A stretch of DNA of 64,000 bases, taken from JACRPH01 sp041665465 (GTDB lineage Archaea; Nanobdellota; Nanobdellia; Woesearchaeales; GW2011-AR9). The stretch is from positions 62,001-126,000 of the forward strand of contig JBAYIU010000001.1 in NCBI GenBank assembly GCA_041665465.1, given 5' to 3'. Numbering within the stretch: position 1 is the first letter of the stretch; each line of letters opens with the position of its first letter. The notes under the pieces are model-generated. The model saw only the letters and a program-made list of their open reading frames with translations. It did no database searches and was not told the origin of the DNA. Below, one piece after another: positions 53,100 to 61,315 of this stretch. A program made the translations under genes and the position numbers.

Positions 53100-53323
53100 A
53101 TTCCCTTTCCCCTCTTTTTTGTGCTGTCCTGCTTTTTAGCGATATTTTCCAATTCCCCCATTAATTCCTCTTGGCTTGGAGTAGTGATTTTCTTCAGAAT
53201 GATGGCTTCTCCACTGTGAACTACAGCAAAAATGGTTCCTTCAATAGCACTTAAAGCGTCACGAATACCTTGTGGAATGACAATTTGTCCCTTAGAAGAC
53301 ATTTTGATAGTTTCAATGGCCAT
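53096..53323 (-). CDS. AbrB/SpoVT-type DNA-binding protein (antitoxin-like)
   Basis: 75 aa. ETIKMSSKGQIVIPQGIRDA, then FAVVHSGEAIILKKI, is a full swapped-hairpin AbrB domain, followed by an acidic helical tail (SQEELMGELENIAKKQ) like those that wrap toxins. I chose ATG 53321-53323; a TTG at 53338 would add five residues but is a weak start. The promoter carries tandem palindromes (53341-53363), a likely autoregulatory operator. It forms an overlapping pair with the basic 61-aa gene. Confidence 0.8.
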   Translation of the reverse strand: MAIETIKMSSKGQIVIPQGIRDALSAIEGTIFAVVHSGEAIILKKITTPSQEELMGELENIAKKQDSTKKRGKGI

Positions 53324-53340
53324 GGTCTTAATATCCAACT

Positions 53341-53363
53341 ATCTTACAGTAAGATTATCTTAC
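53341..53363. promoter_or_regulatory. Tandem-palindrome operator of the AbrB cassette
   Basis: Three alternating half-sites, ATCTTAC, GTAAGAT and ATCTTAC, are each separated by one base, so two 7+1+7 palindromes overlap. They sit between the minus-strand TATA box (near 53364-53372) and the start codon, where a bound protein would block transcription. The obvious ligand is the AbrB-type protein. Confidence 0.65.
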
Positions 53364-53422
53364 TTATAAATGTTGCGGTTTTGAGAAGGAATCTTTAAAA
53401 ATAAAGGACACAAAAAGAGATT

Positions 53423-53938
53423 ATGGTTACGATGAGAGAATATCAAGAACGTGAACAAATTATGATTCCCGCTTATAGATTATATCACCAACTATTAGTT
53501 GACCCAGATAGAAGCAGAGAAAGAATTGTCACGGAGGAAACAGGGATTAAACTAGACCAACTCCGGAATTTTCTAGATGAAAGAGGATTCGAAGGGATCC
53601 ATGGTTATCCTCTTGAACGTCCAAATGTTCCCCACATGTTTATGATTTCTCTAGAATATTTAGCAAAAGATTTTAGAGGAACTTATTATGATGCTTGGCA
53701 CATGAGATCAGCATCAGAAGTAATGGAATCAACCGGTGGATTAGTTCCAGACTTAAAAACATGGGGAATGGATGCCGTGGCCGGATTTATCGAGCTTCAA
53801 ATGATAGGAGTCATTGAGACTTTAGGTAAAGAGGGGTTTTATCCCTGTCCAGCAGGACAACGGATCAAGTTATACACCCGAGACGAACCACTACTAGAAA
53901 TTGCTACTTACCTTGGTTCCTTATGGAATAAAAGATAA
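53423..53938 (+). CDS. Hypothetical protein, 171 aa
   Basis: A soluble, mostly helical protein. The N-terminal segment (RERIVTEETGIKLDQLRNFL) could be a helix-turn-helix, followed by MISLEYLAKDFRGTYYDAWH. A TTTAAAAA element about 29 bases before the ATG suggests a leaderless mRNA. It is divergent from the AbrB cassette, so the operator at 53341-53363 could influence it too. No family recognised. Confidence 0.6.
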   Translation: MVTMREYQEREQIMIPAYRLYHQLLVDPDRSRERIVTEETGIKLDQLRNFLDERGFEGIHGYPLERPNVPHMFMISLEYLAKDFRGTYYDAWHMRSASEVMESTGGLVPDLKTWGMDAVAGFIELQMIGVIETLGKEGFYPCPAGQRIKLYTRDEPLLEIATYLGSLWNKR

Positions 53939-53998
53939 ATTTTAAACTAACTAACATTCCTCCACAAAGTTCTTAAATCATCGTCGCTATCAATAGTC

Positions 53999-55258
53999 AT
54001 GTTAAAATTCCTGTCCAAACTGTTCAGATCTCAAGAAGAGATAATAATAGAACTAAATCTATCTACTTTCCCCGTCTGGTTTGAAGAACAAGTTATTCAA
54101 TCGAATTTTGTGAAGTATCTTCCCAATTATTTTCAACAACTACCCCTTTTACGTCAAGAATTATTAGACAAAGCTAAGACACTGAGAGAGAAAGAGATTC
54201 CAGAAGAGCATCAGAAGATGGACCATCGAGTTAAAACCATCGTTTTAGGGAACAAAGAACATTATCTGCAAGCAGTAGATAGTTTTGCAGAAAAGATGAT
54301 CATTCCAACAGAATTATCGTTTACCTCCTTAGAAGATCTTCAGAAAGCGAGAGAATTCAACCAAGAGTTGAATCAAAGATTAGACCAATTCTCACATTTT
54401 ACCGAGAAGAGTTATCATGCTGCTAAGCACCTGTTCTACGAAGAAGTAGATGACCTAGCTAAGGTGTTTAAAGAGATAAATGCTTTGTCGCGAGGATTTG
54501 AGCAGAAGTCCGAGGATCTGGTTATAATGGAGAAGATTAAACTAGATTTCTCAAAGTTGACGCAAGAGAGGGAGATAAAAGAAACTTTAGAGAAAGAGAT
54601 CAAGGAGATTCAAGAACAGTTGCAAAAACTTTCTACACAAGAAAAGACCACTCAACAAAAAGAGGAAAGCTTACTAAAAAGTCAAGAATACCAAGAGTAT
54701 CTTAACCTTAAAGATAAAGAGCAACAATTACAAACTAAAATTGAAGAGTTAGAACGAGAAATTCACACCTTCCTCTTTAAACTTAGCAAACCATTACGAA
54801 AATTTCAATATTCTGCTAATGACCCAATCATTGAGGCATATCTTACCGATAGCGTTAAAGCCTTTGAAGAGGATGAAGAGTTAAAGATTATTTTGATCCT
54901 AGAAACTTTGAAAGAATCATTGGAGTTAGGAAGAATAAGTTTTGAAGACAAATTGCAGAATAATTATTTAGAACAGATTCGGGAGAAAGAGCGACTGAAA
55001 GAATTAAAAACAAGAAGTAAAGAATTAAAGCAGGAGAAAGAACAATTATTCCAGAAGATAACCTTTCATCCTGCTGCTCGAGAATTACAAGAGACCGTAT
55101 CTAAACGTCAACAATTAAAAGAGGAAATCTTCTTAAAAGATAAAGAATTGCTAGAATTACAGCAGAAATTGCAGAAGATTAATTTGAAGGAGTTACAAGA
55201 AAATATCTTTATAGGAACAGATAAAGTATTCAAGAAGAAGATTAAAATAATAATTTAA
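53999..55258 (+). CDS. Long coiled-coil protein, 419 aa
   Basis: Residues 1-110 look globular (LNLSTFPVWFEEQVIQSNFV), then long heptad-rich coiled coils run about 195-260 and 330-400, rich in Glu, Lys, Gln and Leu. A middle helical section (KPLRKFQYSANDPIIEAYLT) interrupts them. No ATPase motif, so it is not an SMC or Rad50. A TTCTTAAATC element is centred about 27 bases before the ATG. Probably a structural or scaffold protein; similar coiled-coil proteins occur in other DPANN genomes, as far as I recall. Confidence 0.65.
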   Translation: MLKFLSKLFRSQEEIIIELNLSTFPVWFEEQVIQSNFVKYLPNYFQQLPLLRQELLDKAKTLREKEIPEEHQKMDHRVKTIVLGNKEHYLQAVDSFAEKMIIPTELSFTSLEDLQKAREFNQELNQRLDQFSHFTEKSYHAAKHLFYEEVDDLAKVFKEINALSRGFEQKSEDLVIMEKIKLDFSKLTQEREIKETLEKEIKEIQEQLQKLSTQEKTTQQKEESLLKSQEYQEYLNLKDKEQQLQTKIEELEREIHTFLFKLSKPLRKFQYSANDPIIEAYLTDSVKAFEEDEELKIILILETLKESLELGRISFEDKLQNNYLEQIREKERLKELKTRSKELKQEKEQLFQKITFHPAARELQETVSKRQQLKEEIFLKDKELLELQQKLQKINLKELQENIFIGTDKVFKKKIKIII

Positions 55259-55293
55259 GAAGGAATAATCAGAAAGAAACAAGATAAAGAGGA

Positions 55294-56016
55294 TTAAACC
55301 TTAAACTTAATCTTATAATCCTTGACCACTTTGCCATCAACAGTAATCTTACGAGAGATTTCTCCTTCTCGAGTAGCTTGTTTTCTGGCTAAAGCAGCAT
55401 CTTTCATCAACAATTTCTCGTCCAGATTAATATTTTCCACATGATAATGATTGTTGATGGTTAAAGCAGTAAAATCTTTAGCCTCAACATCAAATAGATA
55501 ATCAGATTTCAATGCTGGCATTAAACTATGGGGCAAATTTACTGTGACAAAATTGTCAGTAGGAGAACCTAACTTAGGGGTGTTCTGTTTCTTTACTTTT
55601 AATTTTCCACCTTCAAAATTGACGTTGAACAATAAATATTCTCCAAACAGTTCTTCCACTAATTTCTTATAAGTGTCCGCAGAAACTTTAGCTGTAAACA
55701 TATATTTCTTACCGGATTTACCAAATCGACTCTTGTCTTCAAAATCTATTTTATACTTATTTAGAACGGGAGAGATATCCCTTACAGACTCAATACTCCC
55801 GTCAATCTCCACTTCCCCTTTTAAATTCTCGGTCAAGAAGCGATGTAAAAAGTTTAGATATTCAAATCCGGTTTGAACCTTAACATCTTTCTTACCAACT
55901 TTAATCTCAACTGGCTCTTTCTCGAATTCTCCTAGAGAATAACGAGTAAAAGCATTATGTACTTCTTCGGTAATTTGTTTGTCAAAGATCTTTTTGATAA
56001 AATTGGTTGTAGTCAT
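55294..56016 (-). CDS. Hypothetical beta-rich protein, 240 aa
   Basis: A soluble protein, Lys-rich and full of short beta strands (VEIKVGKKDVKVQTG, GKLKVKKQNTPKLG, GEISRKITVDGKVVKDYKIKF). It has no signal peptide or membrane segment. AGAGGTAT Shine-Dalgarno 8 bases before the ATG, so the mRNA is leadered. It is convergent with the coiled-coil gene. Function unknown. Confidence 0.6.
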   Translation of the reverse strand: MTTTNFIKKIFDKQITEEVHNAFTRYSLGEFEKEPVEIKVGKKDVKVQTGFEYLNFLHRFLTENLKGEVEIDGSIESVRDISPVLNKYKIDFEDKSRFGKSGKKYMFTAKVSADTYKKLVEELFGEYLLFNVNFEGGKLKVKKQNTPKLGSPTDNFVTVNLPHSLMPALKSDYLFDVEAKDFTALTINNHYHVENINLDEKLLMKDAALARKQATREGEISRKITVDGKVVKDYKIKFKV

Positions 56017-56084
56017 TTTAAGATACCTCTAAATTTAATAAAGGAAATAAAGAATCGATTATTTATAACTCTTTCTTTTTTAGA

Positions 56085-56765
56085 TTAAACGCCCAAGGCC
56101 TTTCTCAAAGCAAGTTGATCGTAAAGAGTATGCGGTTCGTACTCAGTTTGAAATTGAGTTAAAGATTGTTCTGCTTTGCTTCTCGTTTCTTTCTTCTCAA
56201 CTTCTAGAGCGTTAATTTTACGAAGAGCGTAATTAACCCCACCTACTGCACCAACAGCTAATCCAACTACGCCGGCTAAAGCTGCCCACCAAGGACTGTC
56301 TGGAGAGGAATAAAGTACAGCACCCACACCAGTAGCACCACCAAGAAGAGCAGCGCCGATAAAAGGGATAAAACCATTATAATCATCTCTAGCCTTAGCT
56401 GCGCGTTTAGAAATAGCAAAATATCTTTCTACTACTCCACCCTCAAGGAGAGCCGATTCTCCCTTACATCCATCAGTTCTATTAGCAATATTAATTAAAG
56501 TATATTGATGAGTTCCTTTCATATTAGGATTACCACGAACATCAATAAAAAGATCTCCTTCTAATAATACTTCATAACCAGTAACATCCTTTCCAGAAGT
56601 AACTTCTCTTACCCCATCTATACCCGCAGAACAGAATATATGTTCAAATCCTCTTTCTTCTAATAAATCAGATAATTCTTTTTTAGCATCTGCAGACAGA
56701 TCTAAGGCCATCCCAGAAAGATGGTCTCGACTAAAATCCTGAGCTCTATTGATATATGACACCAT
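56085..56765 (-). CDS. Two-helix membrane protein, paralog 4 of the array
   Basis: 226 aa. The N-terminal soluble domain (INRAQDFSRDHLSGMALDLS) ends near residue 120. A pair of glycine-rich transmembrane helices (FIPFIGAALLGGATGVGAVL, WAALAGVVGLAVGAVGGVNY) follows, then a coiled coil and the family tail YDQLALRKALGV. It begins immediately after the upstream paralog's stop. Family unknown; copies in one operon suggest a hetero-oligomer. Confidence 0.7.
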   Translation of the reverse strand: MVSYINRAQDFSRDHLSGMALDLSADAKKELSDLLEERGFEHIFCSAGIDGVREVTSGKDVTGYEVLLEGDLFIDVRGNPNMKGTHQYTLINIANRTDGCKGESALLEGGVVERYFAISKRAAKARDDYNGFIPFIGAALLGGATGVGAVLYSSPDSPWWAALAGVVGLAVGAVGGVNYALRKINALEVEKKETRSKAEQSLTQFQTEYEPHTLYDQLALRKALGV

Positions 56766-57491
56766 TTATTCCACCCCTAATGCTTTTCTTAATGCTTGCT
56801 GATCAAAAGTAGCTTTGGAGTAATATTCTGCAATATAACCGGACCAAGCTGACGTAAATTGAGCGCTGTGAGATCTTATGTTTTCCTCTGCCTTACCCCG
56901 ATTTAAAGTTTTTTGATGACTGAAGAGAAGTTTAACTACTCCGGCAAATATTGCTGTTCCAAAAAATACTTCCGCCCCAGTTTCCACACTCTTAGTTCCA
57001 GTATAAGTAACCACTCCAGCTAATCCCCCCAACATCAGTGCAACAAGTGTATCGTATAAATTATCTCTTAAACTACTTGGATCATTTTTCTTATATTCAT
57101 ACTGAGCCATCTTTAAGCTTCTTAAATGACCATTAAACGTTGTTGCTCTATCTAAAAAGGAAGTATAAGCATCTTCGCCATTAACAGAAAATAAAGTATA
57201 AACGTGATCTTTCTCTCTTTCGGTGTAATTATCAAGAGAAGGATTAGCAAACAGATCTTTGGGAACCAACCAATCAAAACCAACACAAACATTTTCCTTG
57301 TATCTTAACCGTTTAAATTCAGGATTAGCAGAATCTGGATCAACATCAAAGGTGTCTTCTCTTAATTCATATCCTACTTCTAATAACAAACTAGTAAGTT
57401 CACACTTTGTTCCTTGATCTAGAACTAGGGCCTCATTAGATAGACGTCTTTCGACAAAATCTTGTGCTCTTACTTGATAATCTAAAGTCAT
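56766..57491 (-). CDS. Two-helix membrane protein, paralog 3 of the array
   Basis: 241 aa. It has the same plan as its neighbours: YQVRAQDFVERRLSNEALVL at the N-terminus, Gly-rich membrane helices near 146-190 (LVALMLGGLAGVVTYTGTKS), a helical stretch (KAEENIRSHSAQF), and tail FDQQALRKALGVE. This copy is the most diverged of the four tandem ones in its N-terminal domain. It starts one base after the previous stop. Confidence 0.7.
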   Translation of the reverse strand: MTLDYQVRAQDFVERRLSNEALVLDQGTKCELTSLLLEVGYELREDTFDVDPDSANPEFKRLRYKENVCVGFDWLVPKDLFANPSLDNYTEREKDHVYTLFSVNGEDAYTSFLDRATTFNGHLRSLKMAQYEYKKNDPSSLRDNLYDTLVALMLGGLAGVVTYTGTKSVETGAEVFFGTAIFAGVVKLLFSHQKTLNRGKAEENIRSHSAQFTSAWSGYIAEYYSKATFDQQALRKALGVE

Positions 57492-57492
57492 T

Positions 57493-58215
57493 TTAATTCA
57501 CACCTAAAGCGCTTTTTAACGCTCTTTGATCATAAACGGTTCTGGTAGCAAGATAATCTTCATTAAACTTTTGCCAGTTTTTATTAAACTCTCTTTCTGC
57601 AGTGGCCCGAATTTCATTTAGATGCTTTCGACGATGTTTAGCATACTGTGCTCCACCCGCCACTCCAGCAACAACTGCAGCTAATAAACCCAAAGGGATT
57701 AACATATCATTCAAATGAGGAATATCTGCTCCCATCCCCTTAGAAAGAATAAAATGATAAGCGGGCAAAAAAGCAGCTAATCCTGCTCCAAGTCCACCAA
57801 CGACAACAGCAGGCATATTACTATATTCAATCAGATTATTATTAGAATGATTAAATCTCTTTACACTAAGTAATAATCCTTCTAAATCACTATCAAAACG
57901 AGATTTCCCATAATCTCCGCTTACGGAAACTAAAGAATATTGATGTTTAGAAGTATCACCAATAAATAGAGAATCAATAGGGCTTCTAGATAAATCTCCG
58001 TTAATTAATAAATCGTACCCTTGAATGACACCTTTGTCTTTCCTAGCTCTAGATTGATATAACTCAGGAGTCATTCTACTTTTTACAAAGCCATTTTCCG
58101 CTAAAAGACAATTTAAAGTTTCGGTAGCGCCTTGAGATAATCCTAATTCCCATCCGTTACCGGATAAGTATTTTGCTGCAAATTCTTGTGCTCGAGTTTG
58201 ATAATCTAAAGTCAT
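57493..58215 (-). CDS. Two-helix membrane protein, paralog 2 of the array
   Basis: 240 aa, clearly the closest relative of the next copy. Shared blocks include LSGNGWELGL, FDSDLE, IEYSN-PAVVVGG-G and the tail YDQRALKSALGVN. Two membrane helices lie at about 130-155 and 165-190, with a loop containing GMGADIPHL. The high similarity points to a recent tandem duplication. One base separates stop and start between the two genes. Confidence 0.72.
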   Translation of the reverse strand: MTLDYQTRAQEFAAKYLSGNGWELGLSQGATETLNCLLAENGFVKSRMTPELYQSRARKDKGVIQGYDLLINGDLSRSPIDSLFIGDTSKHQYSLVSVSGDYGKSRFDSDLEGLLLSVKRFNHSNNNLIEYSNMPAVVVGGLGAGLAAFLPAYHFILSKGMGADIPHLNDMLIPLGLLAAVVAGVAGGAQYAKHRRKHLNEIRATAEREFNKNWQKFNEDYLATRTVYDQRALKSALGVN

Positions 58216-58216
58216 T

Positions 58217-58939
58217 TTAATTTACCCCCAAAGCAGCCTTTAACGCTCTTTGATCATAAACAGTCCGGGTAGCAAGATAATCTTCATTAAACTTTTCCCA
58301 GTTCTGATTAAATTCTCTCTCTGCGGTTTCATGAACCTCATTTAGATGCTTTCGATGAAGTTTAGCATACTGCGCTCCACCACCAACACCAGCAGCAACT
58401 GCAACTAATAGCCACAAAGGGACTAAAACATCCTTAAGATGAGGGATATCTGCCCCCATCCCCTTAGAAAGAATAAAATGATAAACAGAGAGGAAAGTGG
58501 CCATTCCTGTTCCAACTCCCCCAACAACAACAGCAGGGATATTACTATATTCAATCACCTTGTTAGTAGAATTAGTGAAAGAGGTTGCACTTTTTAGTAA
58601 TTTCTCTAGATCACTATCAAAACGAGATTTTCCATCTTCTCCATCTACTGAAACTAAGGAATAGAAATGTTCTGGAGCATCACTCCTAAAAATGGAAGCA
58701 GTCGGATTTTTAGATAAATCTTGCTCTAGCAAGAGATCATACCCCTTAACTACATTCCGCCCTTGTCTAGCCCGGTATAAATAACGCTTAGGAGAAGTTT
58801 TATCTTTCTCAAAACCGTTCCAGAATAGAAGTTCAAATAAGGGAGCATACACGGTGAGAGGCAATCCTAATTCCCACCCGTTACCAGATAAATGCTTTGC
58901 GGCAAAGTCCTGAGCTTCAACGAAGTATTCAACGTCCAT
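58217..58939 (-). CDS. Two-helix membrane protein, paralog 1 (operon head)
   Basis: 240 aa, first of the four tandem copies. Leaderless promoter TTTATAAA (58963-58970, minus strand) centred 27.5 bases before the ATG. N-terminal soluble domain (RARQGRNVVKGYDLLLEQDL), two membrane helices, then a coiled helix (HLNEVHETAEREFNQNWEKF) and the tail YDQRALKAALGVN. Downstream of the beta-barrel-like gene by 63 bases but separately promoted. Confidence 0.72.
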   Translation of the reverse strand: MDVEYFVEAQDFAAKHLSGNGWELGLPLTVYAPLFELLFWNGFEKDKTSPKRYLYRARQGRNVVKGYDLLLEQDLSKNPTASIFRSDAPEHFYSLVSVDGEDGKSRFDSDLEKLLKSATSFTNSTNKVIEYSNIPAVVVGGVGTGMATFLSVYHFILSKGMGADIPHLKDVLVPLWLLVAVAAGVGGGAQYAKLHRKHLNEVHETAEREFNQNWEKFNEDYLATRTVYDQRALKAALGVN

Positions 58940-58962
58940 GAGTCACTATTTTAGAGGAGTAC

Positions 58963-58970
58963 TTTATAAA
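58963..58970 (-). promoter_or_regulatory. TATA box of the four-paralog array
   Basis: Minus-strand TTTATAAA centred 27.5 bases before the ATG at 58939. The four genes that follow are nearly contiguous. Confidence 0.55.
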
Positions 58971-59002
58971 GATTATTATGATAAAATAGAAAAAGAAAGA
59001 AA

Positions 59003-59623
59003 TTAAAAACGGAAGAGTAGATATCCACCGTAGTTAGCTCCGTCAAAAGCAGTTCCAGTTTCAGACATATTTACAGCTGCACCAGCTTCTACTTTCTTGT
59101 CTAGAGCAACTCCTACTCTAACCTTCTGAGCACTGAAATCATGTCCTTTCTTACTGAAATCAGTAACATCCTCAACATTCACTACTCCATCTAATCTTTC
59201 CGTCAAGGCTGGTTGATATCTTAGGTTAGCCACAACTTCTCCGTACATTGGCTCTTTAAGACTAGTAGTAGCTAAAGCATACACACTAAAGTCACCAAAC
59301 TGACCAAAGTATTGTACTCCTGCTCGGGGCATGAACCCCATTCCGGGACTATATTGCCCTTCAGCCACAACATCAACTCCATCCACAACATTGTAAGTTA
59401 GATCAACTAAACCAAAGGGACTAACTTGATTCTTATAATCAATTCCAGTAGTCTGTCTAGCAAAGATACCTAATCCAGGAGCAACGCTTCCGCTAACCTT
59501 CAAATCAGCAGCACAAGTTTGATCTCCACACATTACTTCTAATGAACCTTCTGCGGCTTTAGCTGAAGTAGCTACTCCTAAAGCGAGTAATCCTGCACAA
59601 ATTAAAGTTTTTATCGATTTCAT
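59003..59623 (-). CDS. Secreted beta-barrel-like protein with an outer-membrane-type C-terminus
   Basis: 206 aa. The signal peptide KSIKTLICAGLLALGVATS is followed by an AKA-AEG cleavage site. The mature 184 residues are a series of amphipathic beta strands with aromatic girdles (LGIFARQTTGIDYK, FSVYALATTSLK, VRVGVALDKKVEAG), ending YGGYLLFRF. The terminal Phe after alternating aromatics is the C-terminal signature by which bacterial outer-membrane proteins are recognised for insertion. Length suits an eight-strand barrel. An archaeon should lack that machinery, so this is either a barrel-forming secreted protein or a borrowed gene. GGGGGAAT Shine-Dalgarno; divergent from a TrmB regulator. 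Confidence 0.7.
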   Translation of the reverse strand: MKSIKTLICAGLLALGVATSAKAAEGSLEVMCGDQTCAADLKVSGSVAPGLGIFARQTTGIDYKNQVSPFGLVDLTYNVVDGVDVVAEGQYSPGMGFMPRAGVQYFGQFGDFSVYALATTSLKEPMYGEVVANLRYQPALTERLDGVVNVEDVTDFSKKGHDFSAQKVRVGVALDKKVEAGAAVNMSETGTAFDGANYGGYLLFRF

Positions 59624-59695
59624 TTTTTATTCCCCCTTTTGATATTAACTATTTACAAGTAGTTACTATATGGGGAACTATATAAAGATTATCTC

Positions 59696-59707
59696 CCCCA
59701 GAAGGGG
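59696..59707. promoter_or_regulatory. Candidate operator between the beta-barrel and TrmB genes
   Basis: CCCC-AGAA-GGGG inverted repeat, GC-rich in an otherwise AT-rich region. It lies between the minus TATA box (59679-59686) and the plus TATA box (59723-59730), so it could coordinate both. Confidence 0.4.
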
Positions 59708-59752
59708 CGAAAAATAGCAAGATTTATATTCTACTTCAGATTAAGCATAAAT

Positions 59753-61315
59753 ATGAACACAGAACTGCTGAAAGAGATCGGATTAAGTGAGGGAGAAATC
59801 AAAGTTTACTTAGCTTTGTTCAAGATAGGTTCTAGTTCTACTGGAGCAATAATTAAGGAAGCTGGAGTGCATGCTTCTAAAGTATATCCTATCTTAGACA
59901 GATTGATTGAGAAAGGATTAGTTTCATTTATCAAAGAAGGGAAGAAGACCATTTATACTGCTAATCCAGCCACAACCATTATTTCTTATTTAGAGAAATT
60001 ACAGAACAACATCAATGAACAAAAGACTTCTGCTAACAAGTTGATTCATGATCTGGAACAACTTAAGAAATTAGGAGGCAAGGAAACTGAAGCTACTATC
60101 TTTAAAGGGATTAAGGGTTTGAAGAATGCTTATCAGATTATCGCTTCGGAATTAAAAGGAGGCGAAGAATGTTATGCTATGTTCTTGCCACCAGTAGAGA
60201 ATGAGGTTCTCCTATTTTTTAATAAGTTTAATCGGGATTTATCTAATAAGAAAACAGAACAACACTTTTTCTTTAATGAGTATAGCCAAGAGATAGAAGG
60301 AATAAAACATCTTCCCCGAGTGCATATCAAGATTGGAGTGAGTAAAGGGAATAACGCTCCGGCAGAGATGTGTGTTTACGGAGATTACACCATCATTTCT
60401 ACCTCAGGAGGAGATGAATACCTCACCGTTCTCGTTAAAAATGAGGTTATTGCTGAATCCTTCCGAAAGCAGTTCAGAATCATCTGGCACCAGCAAGCCA
60501 GCAATTATAGCGGGATAGAAGGAGCTAAAGCTGTATTTAATGAAGCTCTGAGTTATAAAGAGATCCGTTTTATCGGAGGTAACTGGGGACCAATAAAGTA
60601 TTTTCCGGAGTTCTTTAAATCGTGGAATGAAGAAAGAGAAAAGAGAAAGATTCAATGGTATGATTTGTTAGATGTTAATCTGTTAATAAAAACTGAGGAA
60701 CAACCCCCGTCATTAAAATATTATCAAGCTAGAATCTTGCCGGAACAAGTTACCAATCCTTCGGTAATTTTTATGTATGGAGATAAAGTAGTCAATATTA
60801 TCTGGAAAGAAAATCCTTTAATCACCGTCATTGAGAATAAAGAGATTAAAGAACATTACTTAAGATATTTTGAATACCTTTGGAAACAAGAAGTTCTAGT
60901 TTCTCATGGAATGAAAGCCTTGATGAGAGCGCACGAGAAAACTTATCAGAAATTAAAGAAGGGAGAAGAGTATTTGTATTTAGGAGTTCCGAAGTATCAA
61001 CCGGAAGAACAACATGAATACTGGAAATTAGATCATGAACATAGGATTAAAGCAGGAATAAATACCAGAATCTTGTTTAATCAAGATACATCTAAAGAAG
61101 TACTAAGGAACAGAAATAGTTATTCTGGATGCGATGCTCGTTACATGCCTACGGAGATTAAAACTCCAAGTTATATGGGTATTTTTAAAGATACAGTGAT
61201 GATCGCTATCCCTAAAAAAGAACCGATAGTGATTGAGATAGAAAATCAAGAGATTGCCAATTCTTTCAAAGCGTACTTTGAAGATTTCTGGAGGAAATCT
61301 AAGAAGTTCTCTTAG
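59753..61315 (+). CDS. TrmB-family regulator with three tandem C-terminal sensor domains
   Basis: 520 aa. Winged helix at 1-75 (IGLSEGEIKVYLALFKIGSS, HASKVYPILDRLIEKGLVSF), then a coiled coil. Three successive sensor domains end near FRKQFRIIWHQ (about 245), YLRYFEYLWKQ (about 380) and FKAYFEDFWRKS (about 515). Each copy starts with a helix of the type EGAKAVFNEAL and ends with the [YF]x4[FL]xxxW helix. Three copies in one polypeptide are unusual for this family. Leaderless TTTATATT centred 26.5 bases before the ATG. It sits in the middle of the membrane-paralog/beta-barrel island and probably controls it. Confidence 0.82.
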   Translation: MNTELLKEIGLSEGEIKVYLALFKIGSSSTGAIIKEAGVHASKVYPILDRLIEKGLVSFIKEGKKTIYTANPATTIISYLEKLQNNINEQKTSANKLIHDLEQLKKLGGKETEATIFKGIKGLKNAYQIIASELKGGEECYAMFLPPVENEVLLFFNKFNRDLSNKKTEQHFFFNEYSQEIEGIKHLPRVHIKIGVSKGNNAPAEMCVYGDYTIISTSGGDEYLTVLVKNEVIAESFRKQFRIIWHQQASNYSGIEGAKAVFNEALSYKEIRFIGGNWGPIKYFPEFFKSWNEEREKRKIQWYDLLDVNLLIKTEEQPPSLKYYQARILPEQVTNPSVIFMYGDKVVNIIWKENPLITVIENKEIKEHYLRYFEYLWKQEVLVSHGMKALMRAHEKTYQKLKKGEEYLYLGVPKYQPEEQHEYWKLDHEHRIKAGINTRILFNQDTSKEVLRNRNSYSGCDARYMPTEIKTPSYMGIFKDTVMIAIPKKEPIVIEIENQEIANSFKAYFEDFWRKSKKFS

